Assembly: GCA_963819855.1 (NCBI GenBank)
Contig: CAWFYC010000023.1
Coordinates: 248,001 to 312,000, forward strand
DNA: 64,000 nucleotides
Direction of reading: 5' to 3'
Origin: JAMXLO01 sp963819855
Lineage (GTDB): Bacteria; Pseudomonadota; Alphaproteobacteria; Acetobacterales; Acetobacteraceae
Made by a program: the position numbers and the translations under genes. Of the stretch, positions 53,205-61,525 are shown one piece after another (the stretch's first letter is position 1; every line of letters starts with the position of its first letter). Under the pieces are notes generated by a model. The model did not search any database and had not been told where the DNA came from. It worked only from the letters and a program-made list of their open reading frames with translations.

Positions 53205-54572
53205 ATGCCGCTTCGGGTGCGGCTCACTGCGCTGGTCGGGTTGGTGCTGCTGCTCAGTCTCGCCGGCGGAGGCGTGTTGGTTGCCTGGCATGCCGCTGGT
53301 CGAGTGCAGAACGAACTTCGCGCTGCGGTCGCCGTAGGGGCAAATACGATCCGGAACGGATTCGATGATCTGGCGGGAGCGCCCGATCGCGCGCGGGAAT
53401 TGCGCCATCTGGTGGGCACCTTTAACGGCAACCGCCATGTGCGCGCGACGCTGCTTGATGCGCAGCAGCAGCCGATCGCCACGTCCGCGCTGCTGGTTCC
53501 GACCCAACCGGCTCCGGATTGGTTCCTCCGGCTGATCCGAGGTCAGCCGCCGCCTGTCGTCCGACTGCCGGTCCTACCGGCCGGCGCGGGCGGCAACGTC
53601 ATCCTTTTGCAAGCCGATCCGACCAACGAGACAGCCGAGGTTTGGGAAGGGTCATGCGATGCCATGCTGGTGCTGACAGGATTCGCCGCGCTGAACGCGT
53701 TGCTGATTTCCCTCATCGTCGGCCGCGCTTTGCGGTCACTTGCCGAGTTGTCGGCCGCTTTCGAGCATGTTGGCAATGGCAACTATCACAGCTTGTTGCC
53801 GGTACACGGCCCGCCCGAACTCAGGCGCCTGGCGAACGGCTATAATCTCATGACACAGCGGCTCGCCGCGTCCGCGGCACAGAACCACCGGCTCAACGAG
53901 CGGCTGCTGACGTTGCAGGCGGAAGAGCGCGCCGACCTTGCGCGGGACCTGCATGATGAAATCGGCCCGCTGCTGTTCGCGGTAGACATGACCGCCGCAA
54001 CCATCGAACGTCTTGTTGACAGCGGCCGGACAGGCGGCATTCCCGCACACGCGCGCTCAATCCACGATGCCGTTGGTCACATGCAGCGGCGCGTGCGGGC
54101 AATTCTCGAACGTCTGCGACCGCTAGGGACAATCGGATTGGCGACCACCATCAATCGATTGGTGGCATTCTGGCAAGACCGCCGTCCTGACATCGAGTTC
54201 ATCGTCACGGTCACGATCGACGAAGATCAGATTGGCGACGATATGAAGGAGACGATCTATCGCGTGATCCAGGAAGGCGTAAGCAACGCGATCCGCCACG
54301 GTCGGCCCGCGCGGGTGGAGATTGCCATCGCGCATGATGGAATCGATAGTGTTCGTGTCGAATTGATCGACGATGGGATCGGTATACCGGCGGATGTTTC
54401 CTTCGACCGTGGGCCAACCCGATTCGGTTTGATTGGCATGCGCGAGCGCGTGATGGCCATGGCCGGATCGCTGTCCATTCGCAGTGGTCACAATGACAAG
54501 GGCCTGACGCTTGTCGCATGTCTGCCGTGTATGAATTCAGCGCAGTCTTATGACCAGGACGCACTGGAATGA
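53205..54572 (+). CDS. MoxY/NarX-type sensor histidine kinase
   Basis: 455 residues. Transmembrane helix 1 at about 8-28, a periplasmic domain to about 150 resembling the LapD/MoxY N-terminal domain (AVAVGANTIRNGFDDLAG; LRHLVGTFNGNRHVRATLLD), helix 2 (TGFAALNALLISLIVGRAL), HAMP linker, then HisKA_3 with the phosphorylated His in ERADLARDLHDEIGPLLFAV (about 249) and an HATPase domain with VIQEGVSNAIRHG and IDDGIGIP. MoxY controls methanol oxidation in Paracoccus; the signal here is unknown. GAGGAG precedes ATG 53205. Overlaps the regulator by four bases. Confidence 0.88.
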   Translation: MPLRVRLTALVGLVLLLSLAGGGVLVAWHAAGRVQNELRAAVAVGANTIRNGFDDLAGAPDRARELRHLVGTFNGNRHVRATLLDAQQQPIATSALLVPTQPAPDWFLRLIRGQPPPVVRLPVLPAGAGGNVILLQADPTNETAEVWEGSCDAMLVLTGFAALNALLISLIVGRALRSLAELSAAFEHVGNGNYHSLLPVHGPPELRRLANGYNLMTQRLAASAAQNHRLNERLLTLQAEERADLARDLHDEIGPLLFAVDMTAATIERLVDSGRTGGIPAHARSIHDAVGHMQRRVRAILERLRPLGTIGLATTINRLVAFWQDRRPDIEFIVTVTIDEDQIGDDMKETIYRVIQEGVSNAIRHGRPARVEIAIAHDGIDSVRVELIDDGIGIPADVSFDRGPTRFGLIGMRERVMAMAGSLSIRSGHNDKGLTLVACLPCMNSAQSYDQDALE

Positions 54573-55186
54573 AGGTCCTCCTGGTGGATGATCATTCGGT
54601 CGTGCGCTCTGGTCTTCGCGCGCTTCTGACGTCGGTGGCAGACGTCCAGATCTCGGAGGCGGCGAACGGCCGAGACGCTCTGTCGCGACTGCGCCAGGAT
54701 CGGCCTGACCTCGTGCTGCTTGATCTGAACCTGCCAGGCATCGGTGGGTTGGAGCTGCTGCGCCGGATGCTGTTGGAGGACAAGAGTGCGCGGATCCTGG
54801 TGTTGAGCATGCATGCGGAGCCGCTGTACGCCGCACGCGCAATGGAGCTCGGTGCGCGCGGCTACCTCAGCAAGCATGCGTCGGCGGAGGAACTGTTGAC
54901 CGCGGTGCGTCGCACGGCGGAGGGTGGGCGTTACATCGAGAACGACATCGCGCAGGAGCTGGCGTTGCGCACGGTCTCGCCCGGTCACGACCTGCGAGAC
55001 CTCACGGAGCGTGATCTGGAGATCATGCGGTTGCTCGCCGAAGGCATGGGCCTGGCCGAGATCGCCGATGCGCTCGGGATCGGCTACAAGACGGTCGCCA
55101 ACGCATGCAGCCACATCAAGGCCAAGCTCGGCGTAACGCGGACCAACGATCTGGTTCGCCTGGCGATGACGCTCGGCATCGCCTGA
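54569..55186 (+). CDS. LuxR-family response regulator
   Basis: 205 residues. Receiver domain with acidic pocket VLLVDDHSVVRSG, phosphorylated Asp in LVLLDLNLPGIGGLELLRRM (about 52) and Lys in GYLSKHASAEELL; GerE helix-turn-helix with LTERDLEIMRLLAEGMGLAE and YKTVANACSHIKAKLGVTRT. A NarL/MoxX-type regulator cotranscribed with its kinase (ATGA overlap). It probably acts on the palindrome upstream of the divergent TonB receptor. Confidence 0.92.
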   Translation: MKVLLVDDHSVVRSGLRALLTSVADVQISEAANGRDALSRLRQDRPDLVLLDLNLPGIGGLELLRRMLLEDKSARILVLSMHAEPLYAARAMELGARGYLSKHASAEELLTAVRRTAEGGRYIENDIAQELALRTVSPGHDLRDLTERDLEIMRLLAEGMGLAEIADALGIGYKTVANACSHIKAKLGVTRTNDLVRLAMTLGIA

Positions 55187-55222
55187 CTCCGGTCAAGGAC
55201 GACCTGGTCGATCCACACGCAG

Positions 55223-55987
55223 TCAATCGGTCAGGCGAAAGCGCACGGGCACCTCGGCCACGGCCGCAACCGGCGTGCCGCCCCTGCTGGCGGGTGCGAA
55301 CCGCCACCGCTGCACCGCGGCCAGCGCCGCGGCATCGAGGCTTGCATAGCCGCTGCTCTCCGCAACCGTCACCGCGACGGGCATCCCCTCGGCGGAAACG
55401 CTCACCTGCAGCACGACGCGGCCTTGCTGACCGCGTCGGCGCGCGGTCTCCGGATAAGCCGGCGGGCGGTCGGATTCCATTCCTGCCACAGGATGTGCAG
55501 GTATCAGAGGCGCAATGGAGACTGCGGCAGGTGTCGCCAGCGGCGCGGTTGCGGGCCGCGTCGCCTGCGCCGGCGAATGCGCCGCGGCCACACGGCGTGG
55601 CGGCGGATGCGCCGTCGGCGCGGGTTGCGAAAGCGCGGGCACCTCGAGCTTCGGTTCTGGCTGCGGAATTGTCGGCGCGACTTCCTGGGTCGCCGGTTCC
55701 GGAGGCGGAATTGCCGACGCGGGCTCCTCCGCCATTGGTTCCGGCGGAGCGGGCGAAGGCGCTGCCTTCTCCACCGGCGGTGGTTCGGCGACCGAAGGTG
55801 CCGCCGGAGCTTCCGGAGCAGGTGTCGCATCCACGGGCGTCGACACCGGCTCGAACACCAACGCGATGCTGGTTTCCGTCGGCGGTGTCGGCAAGACCAC
55901 GCTTCGCATCAGGTAAATGAGTGTCAGTAGCGTCAGGCCATGCGCGAGCAGCGACGCGGCAAGCGCAGTGTGCCGTCGTCGGATCAT
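55223..55987 (-). CDS. TonB-family energy transducer
   Basis: 254 residues. One N-terminal transmembrane helix (LAASLLAHGLTLLTLIYLMR, about 9-28), a long Pro/Ala/Glu-rich periplasmic linker (about 45-170) and the C-terminal TonB domain with RPPAYPETARRRGQQGRVVL and SSGYASLDAAALAAVQRWRF. Couples inner membrane energy to outer membrane receptors. No exbB or exbD in the window. Convergent with the response regulator. Confidence 0.92.
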   Translation of the reverse strand: MIRRRHTALAASLLAHGLTLLTLIYLMRSVVLPTPPTETSIALVFEPVSTPVDATPAPEAPAAPSVAEPPPVEKAAPSPAPPEPMAEEPASAIPPPEPATQEVAPTIPQPEPKLEVPALSQPAPTAHPPPRRVAAAHSPAQATRPATAPLATPAAVSIAPLIPAHPVAGMESDRPPAYPETARRRGQQGRVVLQVSVSAEGMPVAVTVAESSGYASLDAAALAAVQRWRFAPASRGGTPVAAVAEVPVRFRLTD

Positions 55988-56088
55988 TCGATCCGAGGCA
56001 GATAGCGCCAGACGTTCTAAACTCTGCCGCGTGCGCCTTTCCTCCCGCGCTTGGCATACCCTCGTATCAACCGCGCAGGAAGTCCTGG

Positions 56089-58212
56089 CTATTCCGTCGG
56101 TGCCGGCGGCAATGATGGTGACGCACGTTCGCGTGGTACCGGCACCGGCGGAACCCAGGGCCGGTCACCGCGAAAGGCGCGGTCGGTCAGGATGCGGGCG
56201 CGCCGTCCATCCAGCCAGATCGCGGCTGCACCATTGCGCCACACGGTGAAGCGATCGACCAGCGCCGGCCATGGACGCTGGCACAGGCCCCGCGCTGGCT
56301 CCGCTGACACGATGACGGAGATCTCCTGGCAGCCGTCGGGATGGACGGCGCCACGCACCAGCAATGCGGCCTTCGCCTGCGGTACCGGCCGCAGCAGGCA
56401 TGCATCCTTCTGACACACGATCGCGCCGTCAGCCTGCTCGCCGTCTTTCGGCATCGCACGTGCGCTGCTTGCCGCCCAGAATTGCAGCCAGGCATCGCGG
56501 GTGAACTTCGACGCACCAGAGACCGACTGCAGATACACCGTGTCCTGCACCCGCACGCCGATCAGCCGGGCATCGGCCGACACCATCAGGTCGGGTGGCC
56601 GAACCAGCAGCGGCGAGACCAGGCCGAGTGCGATTACCGGCACACCGATCAACCTCAGCCTGCTCCGCCACAGGCCGAGCCAGGCGATGCCGAACCCGGT
56701 CGCCGCCAAGCCCCATGCCGGCATGTGCGGCACGTCGATCGTCGCCGCAGGCAACGCCGCGGTGGTACGCGCCACAAACAGGATCGCCTCGGCGCCCCAT
56801 CCCATCGGCACGAACGCGAGCCAGTCGAGGCCGAACGGCAGCAGCATCAGCGCGATCAGCCCAGCGGGCATCACCCAGAGCGCCGCCAGCGGCACCGCGA
56901 TCATGTTCGCCACCACGAAATAGATCTGGATGTGGCCGAAATGATATGCTGCGAACGGCGCCGAGGCGGTGCCGGCCAATGCACTGGTCAGCGCCAGCGC
57001 CGCCAGGTAGCCGGCGAAGCGCCGGGAGCGCGAGCCGCTGCCATGCAGCGTGCGCAATGCAGGCCGCAACAGCTCGTAACCGGAGATCAGCGCCAACACG
57101 GCGGAAAAGCTCATCTGGAACGAGACGCCGGGCACCTCGTGCGGCTCGAGCAGCATCAGCACCGTCGCCGCCAGGGCGAGGCCACGCAGCGAGATCGCGC
57201 GCCGTCCCGCGAGCACCGCGACGGTATACAGGCACGCCATGGCGAAACTGCGTACGATCGGCAAGTGCATGCCGGTCAGCACCATGTAGCCGCCGCCGGC
57301 CAAAAGCGCGGCAAGCGCCGCCAGCTTCTTGGTCGGCCAGTGCAGGCTGGCGTGCTCGGACACCGCGAAGGCGAGTCGTGCGAACGCCAGCGTCCAGCCC
57401 ATGACGATGCCGATATGCAGTCCCGCGACCGCCAGCAGGTGTGCGAGGCCGGAAGCGCGGAACGCGTCGTGGTCCGGTGGCGGAATGCCGGTGTTGATGC
57501 CGGTCAGCAGCGTGATCGACACCGCGCCGGCCGCGCCCGGCACCACCGCCGAGATGTGCTGCGCGATCACCTCCCGGAACCGCTGCACCATACGCAGCGG
57601 ACCAGTGGGAGCCGTTTCGGCGATGCGTTCCACCGGCCCGAGCGCGTAGCCGGAACCGCCCTGGCCGCTGTACCAGGCGTCGCGCTGGAGGTCCCATGCG
57701 CCCGGATAGGCGGGCGGCATCGGCGGCCGCACCAGTGCGCGGAGCCGGACCGTGTCGCCGGTGCCGATCTCCTGCGCATCGCCATTTCTCAGCCGCACCC
57801 GCAGCCAGCGTTGCAGCGGATCGCCACCGTCGAGTTGCACGGATTCCAGCGCGATCCGCCGGCCGTCGGGCAGTGCCTCCACCGAACGGACGGTGCCGGT
57901 CAGGATTGTCGCGCGGGTCGGCAGCAGCGACAGCGGCGGTGCCCGGACAGTGGCAATCTGTGACGCCGTGAAACCGATGGCGGCGGCGGCCACCGCCATT
58001 CCGAACGCGCGTGGCAGGACGTGGCACTTCAGCAGCAGTGCAGTGCATATCGCCGGTGTCGCCACCGCCATCCCGAGCCACAGCGGCGGCTCGCTGCGCA
58101 GCGCGAAGTAGCAGAGCGCGCCGGTGCCCATGAACACCGGCAGCCACGGCGCGAAGCGGCCCCGCTCGGCCACCTGCCATGTCTCGAGCCAGTCGGCGAT
58201 CAATCGCTGCAC
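56089..58212 (-). CDS. comEC: ComEC/Rec2-family DNA uptake channel protein
   Basis: 707 residues. An N-terminal DUF4131-like OB region (LTGTVRSVEALPDGRRIALE) is followed by the competence transmembrane domain with HLLAVAGLHIGIVMGWTLAF, GGYMVLTGMHLPIVRSFAM and LLEPHEVPGVSFQMSFSAVL, all ComEC hallmarks. The C-terminal 190 residues are not a metallo-beta-lactamase with its HxHxDH motif, so this is the short form usual in alphaproteobacteria. Normally next to lexA and gltX; here the TonB/two-component block lies between it and lexA. Confidence 0.9.
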   Translation of the reverse strand: MQRLIADWLETWQVAERGRFAPWLPVFMGTGALCYFALRSEPPLWLGMAVATPAICTALLLKCHVLPRAFGMAVAAAAIGFTASQIATVRAPPLSLLPTRATILTGTVRSVEALPDGRRIALESVQLDGGDPLQRWLRVRLRNGDAQEIGTGDTVRLRALVRPPMPPAYPGAWDLQRDAWYSGQGGSGYALGPVERIAETAPTGPLRMVQRFREVIAQHISAVVPGAAGAVSITLLTGINTGIPPPDHDAFRASGLAHLLAVAGLHIGIVMGWTLAFARLAFAVSEHASLHWPTKKLAALAALLAGGGYMVLTGMHLPIVRSFAMACLYTVAVLAGRRAISLRGLALAATVLMLLEPHEVPGVSFQMSFSAVLALISGYELLRPALRTLHGSGSRSRRFAGYLAALALTSALAGTASAPFAAYHFGHIQIYFVVANMIAVPLAALWVMPAGLIALMLLPFGLDWLAFVPMGWGAEAILFVARTTAALPAATIDVPHMPAWGLAATGFGIAWLGLWRSRLRLIGVPVIALGLVSPLLVRPPDLMVSADARLIGVRVQDTVYLQSVSGASKFTRDAWLQFWAASSARAMPKDGEQADGAIVCQKDACLLRPVPQAKAALLVRGAVHPDGCQEISVIVSAEPARGLCQRPWPALVDRFTVWRNGAAAIWLDGRRARILTDRAFRGDRPWVPPVPVPRERASPSLPPAPTE

Positions 58213-58299
58213 GCACGGGAGGTTAACGCAGGCACCTCTACAGCCGGTGAACGCGCATGCTACAGCGTGGGCGCATCCGGTCAGGGTGCATCGACGAGA

Positions 58300-58387
58300 G
58301 ATGGGTTTCGCTGCGCTCTACCCATCCTACGTATCGAGTGGTTACCGCTCCACGGCGTAGGATGGGTTGAACGAAGAGAAACCTATC
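58300..58387. repeat. Imperfect inverted repeat element
   Basis: The left arm starts GATGGGTTTCGCTGCGCTCT and runs on to CCCATCCTACG (ending 58331). The right arm is the mirror: it starts CGTAGGATGGGTTGAACG (58356) and ends AAACCTATC. Twenty-four bases lie between. This is the widespread proteobacterial REP-like repeat that reads TGGGTTTCGC...ACCCATCCTACG. It lies just before gltX and could fold into a long hairpin. No coding sequence. Confidence 0.7.
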
Positions 58388-58424
58388 GATGCCAGACCCC
58401 ACATCGACCCTTGGAACACCGCTC

Positions 58425-59819
58425 ATGACGGTTCGCGCCCGCATCGCCCCCAGTCCGACCGGCCTGCTGCACATCGGCACCGCCCGGACGGCCCTGTTCA
58501 ACTACCTGTTCGCCCGTCACCACGGCGGCGAATTCCTGATCCGCATCGAAGACACCGATCGCGAGCGCAGCACCGAGACGGCGACCAAGGTGATCTTCGA
58601 GGCCCTGGAATGGCTGGGGCTGACGCCGGATCAGCCGCCGGTGTTCCAGTCAACGCGGATGGCCCGGCACGCCGAGGTGGCGCGGCAGATGCTGGCCGCC
58701 GGCCACGCCTACCATTGCTATTGCACGGCCGATGAACTGCGGCAGATGCGCGAGCAGGCGCTCGCGGAAGGACGGTCGCCGCGCTACGACGGGCGCTGGC
58801 GCGATCGCGACCCGGCCGATGCACCGCCGGGCGTGGCGCCTTCGATCCGGTTGAAGGCGCCCCGTGATGGCGACACCGTGGTGGAGGACCTCGTGCAGGG
58901 CGCCGTGCGCGTCGCCAATGCCGAGCTGGATGACATGATCATCCTGCGCAGCGACGGCACGCCGACCTACAACCACTCGGTGGTGGTGGACGACCACGAC
59001 ATGGACATCACCCATGTCATCCGTGGCGACGACCACCTCACCAACACGTTCCGCCAGGTGCAGATCTATCAGGCGATGGGATGGAGCCTGCCGCGCTTCG
59101 CGCATGTCCCGCTGATCCACGGCGCGGACGGCGCCAAGCTGTCGAAGCGACATGGCTCGGTGTCGGTATTGGAATTCCGCGAGCAGGGCTATCTGCCCGA
59201 GGCGCTGTGCAACTACCTGCTGCGTCTCGGCTGGGGACACGGCGACGCCGAAGTGGTTGATCGCGACCAGGCGATCCGGCTGTTCGACCTCGACGGGGTC
59301 GGGCGGGCGCCGAGCCGGATGGATTACGCCAGGCTCACCAACCTGAATGGACACTATATCCGCCACGCCGACGACGAGCGGCTGACCCGCGATGTGTTGG
59401 AGCGGTTGGCGCATCGCACCGACCTGGCGCTTGGCGCGCGGGCGGCTGAGCGTATCCGGGCGCTGATGCCGGCGCTGAAGGAGCGCGCCAAGACTCTGGT
59501 GGAACTGGCCGATGCCGCAGCTTTCCTGGCGCGTCCGCTGCCACTGCCGATGGAGCCGAAGGCGGTCGCCCTGCTGACGCCCGAGGCGCGGTTGATGCTG
59601 CGCGATGTCGCCAACGCGCTGGCTGCGACGGATTTTTCCGTGTCTGCGATCGACGCGACCTTACGCGGGTTCGCGGAGTCGAGTGGCCGAAAGCTTGGTC
59701 AGGTGGCGCAGCCGCTGCGCGCGGCGCTGACCGGCAGCACGGCCAGCCCCGGGATCGATGCGACGCTGGTGGCGCTGGGCAAGGAGGAGGCTCTGGCGAG
59801 GCTCGCCGCCGTCGCTTGA
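58425..59819 (+). CDS. gltX: Glutamyl-tRNA synthetase
   Basis: 464 residues from ATG 58425. Class I signature RIAPSPTGLLHIGTARTALF with HIG, KMSKS-equivalent GAKLSKRHGSVSVLEF (about 236), and the GluRS insert RIEDTDRERSTE. The ATG 36 bases upstream abuts the repeat and adds a non-family start, so it is not preferred. Charges tRNA(Glu), possibly also tRNA(Gln) with GatCAB. An FNR-type site and a terminator lie downstream instead of the gltA seen in many relatives. Confidence 0.95.
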   Translation: MTVRARIAPSPTGLLHIGTARTALFNYLFARHHGGEFLIRIEDTDRERSTETATKVIFEALEWLGLTPDQPPVFQSTRMARHAEVARQMLAAGHAYHCYCTADELRQMREQALAEGRSPRYDGRWRDRDPADAPPGVAPSIRLKAPRDGDTVVEDLVQGAVRVANAELDDMIILRSDGTPTYNHSVVVDDHDMDITHVIRGDDHLTNTFRQVQIYQAMGWSLPRFAHVPLIHGADGAKLSKRHGSVSVLEFREQGYLPEALCNYLLRLGWGHGDAEVVDRDQAIRLFDLDGVGRAPSRMDYARLTNLNGHYIRHADDERLTRDVLERLAHRTDLALGARAAERIRALMPALKERAKTLVELADAAAFLARPLPLPMEPKAVALLTPEARLMLRDVANALAATDFSVSAIDATLRGFAESSGRKLGQVAQPLRAALTGSTASPGIDATLVALGKEEALARLAAVA

Positions 59820-59844
59820 TGCGAGGCGAAAAAAGTCTGGTACT

Positions 59845-59858
59845 TTGATCTGGATCAA
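59845..59858 (+). promoter_or_regulatory. Consensus FNR/Anr box
   Basis: TTGAT-CTGG-ATCAA, an exact match to the FNR consensus TTGAT-N4-ATCAA. With a -10-like CATATT at 59881-59886 the expected start is near 59893, and the box centre (59851.5) is then at -41.5, the class II activator position. Spacing and match together make chance unlikely. Confidence 0.8.
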
Positions 59859-59892
59859 TGCCGCCTGAGGTCGCGCGCGGCATATTTCCGCC

Positions 59893-59982
59893 CGTGAGGT
59901 CGGCGGGTTTCGACCCGCTCTCACCTCTCTCTTGGACTCCTCCCCATACCCTCGGCGGCACCAATGGTGCCGCCATTTTTTT
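59893..59982 (+). ncRNA. Putative FNR-controlled small RNA
   Basis: About 90 bases from the predicted start to the terminator with no reading frame of note. Elements: a hairpin GTGAG...CTCAC enclosing GCGGGT-TTCG-ACCCGC (UUCG tetraloop, 59894-59924); a CU-rich single strand CTCTCTCTTGGACTCCTCCC (59925-59944) complementary to Shine-Dalgarno sequences; and an intrinsic terminator. This is the layout of alphaproteobacterial anti-SD sRNAs. No homologue is claimed; existence is inferred from structure. Confidence 0.6.
59954..59982 (+). terminator. Intrinsic terminator
   Basis: GGCGGCACC-AAT-GGTGCCGCC, a nine-base perfect stem with three-base loop, followed by A then seven T. Classical rho-independent form, unusually strong in this GC-rich window. 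It ends the transcript from the FNR-type promoter and any gltX readthrough. Confidence 0.9.
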
Positions 59983-60105
59983 GTTTAGATACGGATAATT
60001 ACGAATAGTTCTAGCGGTCGGACTTTACCAAAAATGAACCCCCACCGGCGATAGTCGGTTGCCAGATAGAGGCAGCCTCAATGGCCAGCAGGTGAGATTC
60101 CGGCA

Positions 60106-60597
60106 ATGCGGGTAAACGACAGCAATACCACTGGTGTGGGCAGCGTTATCCTCGGCATCGCGGCGATTGCGCTGGCAGGGATGGTCGGCACCATCGGTCT
60201 GATCCACGCGGTCGGCGAACTCGGCCCGAAGGTAGGCGACATCGTCGCATTCGATCCGCTCGATTCGATCTCCCGCGACATGCACGCGCGGCTGACCGCC
60301 ATGTCGGCCGGAGATCGGACCGGCGCCGCCTGTGTCCTGGACGTCCGGACTATGCACGCCAACGGCGGCAGCTTGATCATCGAGGCGCGCGAGCCCCGCA
60401 CCGGCACCAGCTTCGGCTACCGCGTGCACTGGGCCGGGGCGCACAGCAGCGATGAAGGCAGCGATTGCGGCTCGTCCGCCGACCTGCTGGTGAACCTGGA
60501 AGACGTCGAGGTCCTGGCGATGGCGGCCGGCGGCTACGGTGTGTCGGCCAACAAACAGCTCGGTGCCGTCTGGCGCTCTGCCGCCGCCGCACAGTGA
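60106..60597 (+). CDS. Hypothetical membrane-anchored protein
   Basis: 163 residues, not recognised. A transmembrane helix at about 12-34 (GSVILGIAAIALAGMVGTIG) is followed by a periplasmic domain with CVLDVRTMHANGGSLIIEAR and FGYRVHWAGAH, beta-rich, with two Cys (a possible disulfide). No signal-peptidase site is evident, so anchored. The gene begins 124 bases after the terminator and is not expected to be driven by the FNR-type promoter. Confidence 0.6.
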   Translation: MRVNDSNTTGVGSVILGIAAIALAGMVGTIGLIHAVGELGPKVGDIVAFDPLDSISRDMHARLTAMSAGDRTGAACVLDVRTMHANGGSLIIEAREPRTGTSFGYRVHWAGAHSSDEGSDCGSSADLLVNLEDVEVLAMAAGGYGVSANKQLGAVWRSAAAAQ

Positions 60598-60756
60598 CGA
60601 TCGTCCCCATCGACTGCGGAGAGATTGGCGGCTCGCGCCGGGTCTGCGACCGGGAGTCGTGTCCCATCAATCCGCGGTCGGCATCGGACGAATCAGCACG
60701 GCGGGACCGGCCACCGCTGGCCCCGTGCATGATGCCGTGATCGTCACGCGGTAGCT

Positions 60757-61374
60757 TCAGGGCGGCCCGGTGCCGTCTGGCGCGTCAAGCCGCAACGCGG
60801 CTGGCTTGGCTGCGGGCAGGAGCCGGGGAGACAGGGGAAATGCCCGGTCGAGAATGTCCGACACAAGGCGGGCAAGGTTGCCGCCGTGTATGATGATGGC
60901 CCGCTGCACCTCCCGCCACAGCGGATGGCTCCCCGTGATGCCGAGGTCGCGGCAGATGTCGGCGATGACGGCGCCGATCGGCTTGCGGCGGACCTCGGCC
61001 GCGATCTGCCCCGGGGTGGGCAGGTGCGCGAGACCCGGATCGGCCTCGGCGGCCACGCGAGGGGCGGTTGGTGCCCGGGGTGCCGATCGAGCCCTGCCTT
61101 GCGCCGGTCCGGCGTCGAGCTGGGCAGCGCTGCGGAGCACACGCGCTTCGAGCGCGTTGGCGAGTTGCAGGCCGCGGGCGATGCGGGCGAATAACAGCGC
61201 CAGATCGGTGGTGCCGAAGCGGGCTTTGGCGAAGATGGGGTCGGCGGCGGTGCGCTGACGAATGGTGGCGGCGAGTTCGCGGCCGTACTCGATCAGCTTG
61301 CGGACCAGGTCGAGCAGACGGAAGCTGCGGCTGGGCTCGGTGGTCGGGGCTGGGGTTTCGGCCGCGGCAGACAT
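60757..61374 (-). CDS. Hypothetical protein, helical
   Basis: 205 residues from ATG 61374, not recognised by name. RLLDLVRKLIEYGRELAATI and TDLALLFARIARGLQLANAL form an amphipathic helical N-terminal half; an Arg/Ala/Pro linker separates it from IGAVIADICRDLGITGSHPL. This arrangement recurs in Acetobacteraceae hypothetical proteins. Soluble. Divergent from pyrB. Confidence 0.6.
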   Translation of the reverse strand: MSAAAETPAPTTEPSRSFRLLDLVRKLIEYGRELAATIRQRTAADPIFAKARFGTTDLALLFARIARGLQLANALEARVLRSAAQLDAGPAQGRARSAPRAPTAPRVAAEADPGLAHLPTPGQIAAEVRRKPIGAVIADICRDLGITGSHPLWREVQRAIIIHGGNLARLVSDILDRAFPLSPRLLPAAKPAALRLDAPDGTGPP

Positions 61375-61525
61375 GAACGTAACAAGAACACGAAGTCGCC
61401 GGGATGTCAAGGAAAATATTCCGCCGCTCCGCTGGGTGATGGCTCGGCACCGTTGACGCTCCCTGGAAACCCGTTGCCGTAGCCAACACATTGACGCTGG
61501 TGCCGGCTTTCTGCGACCTAGGGTC

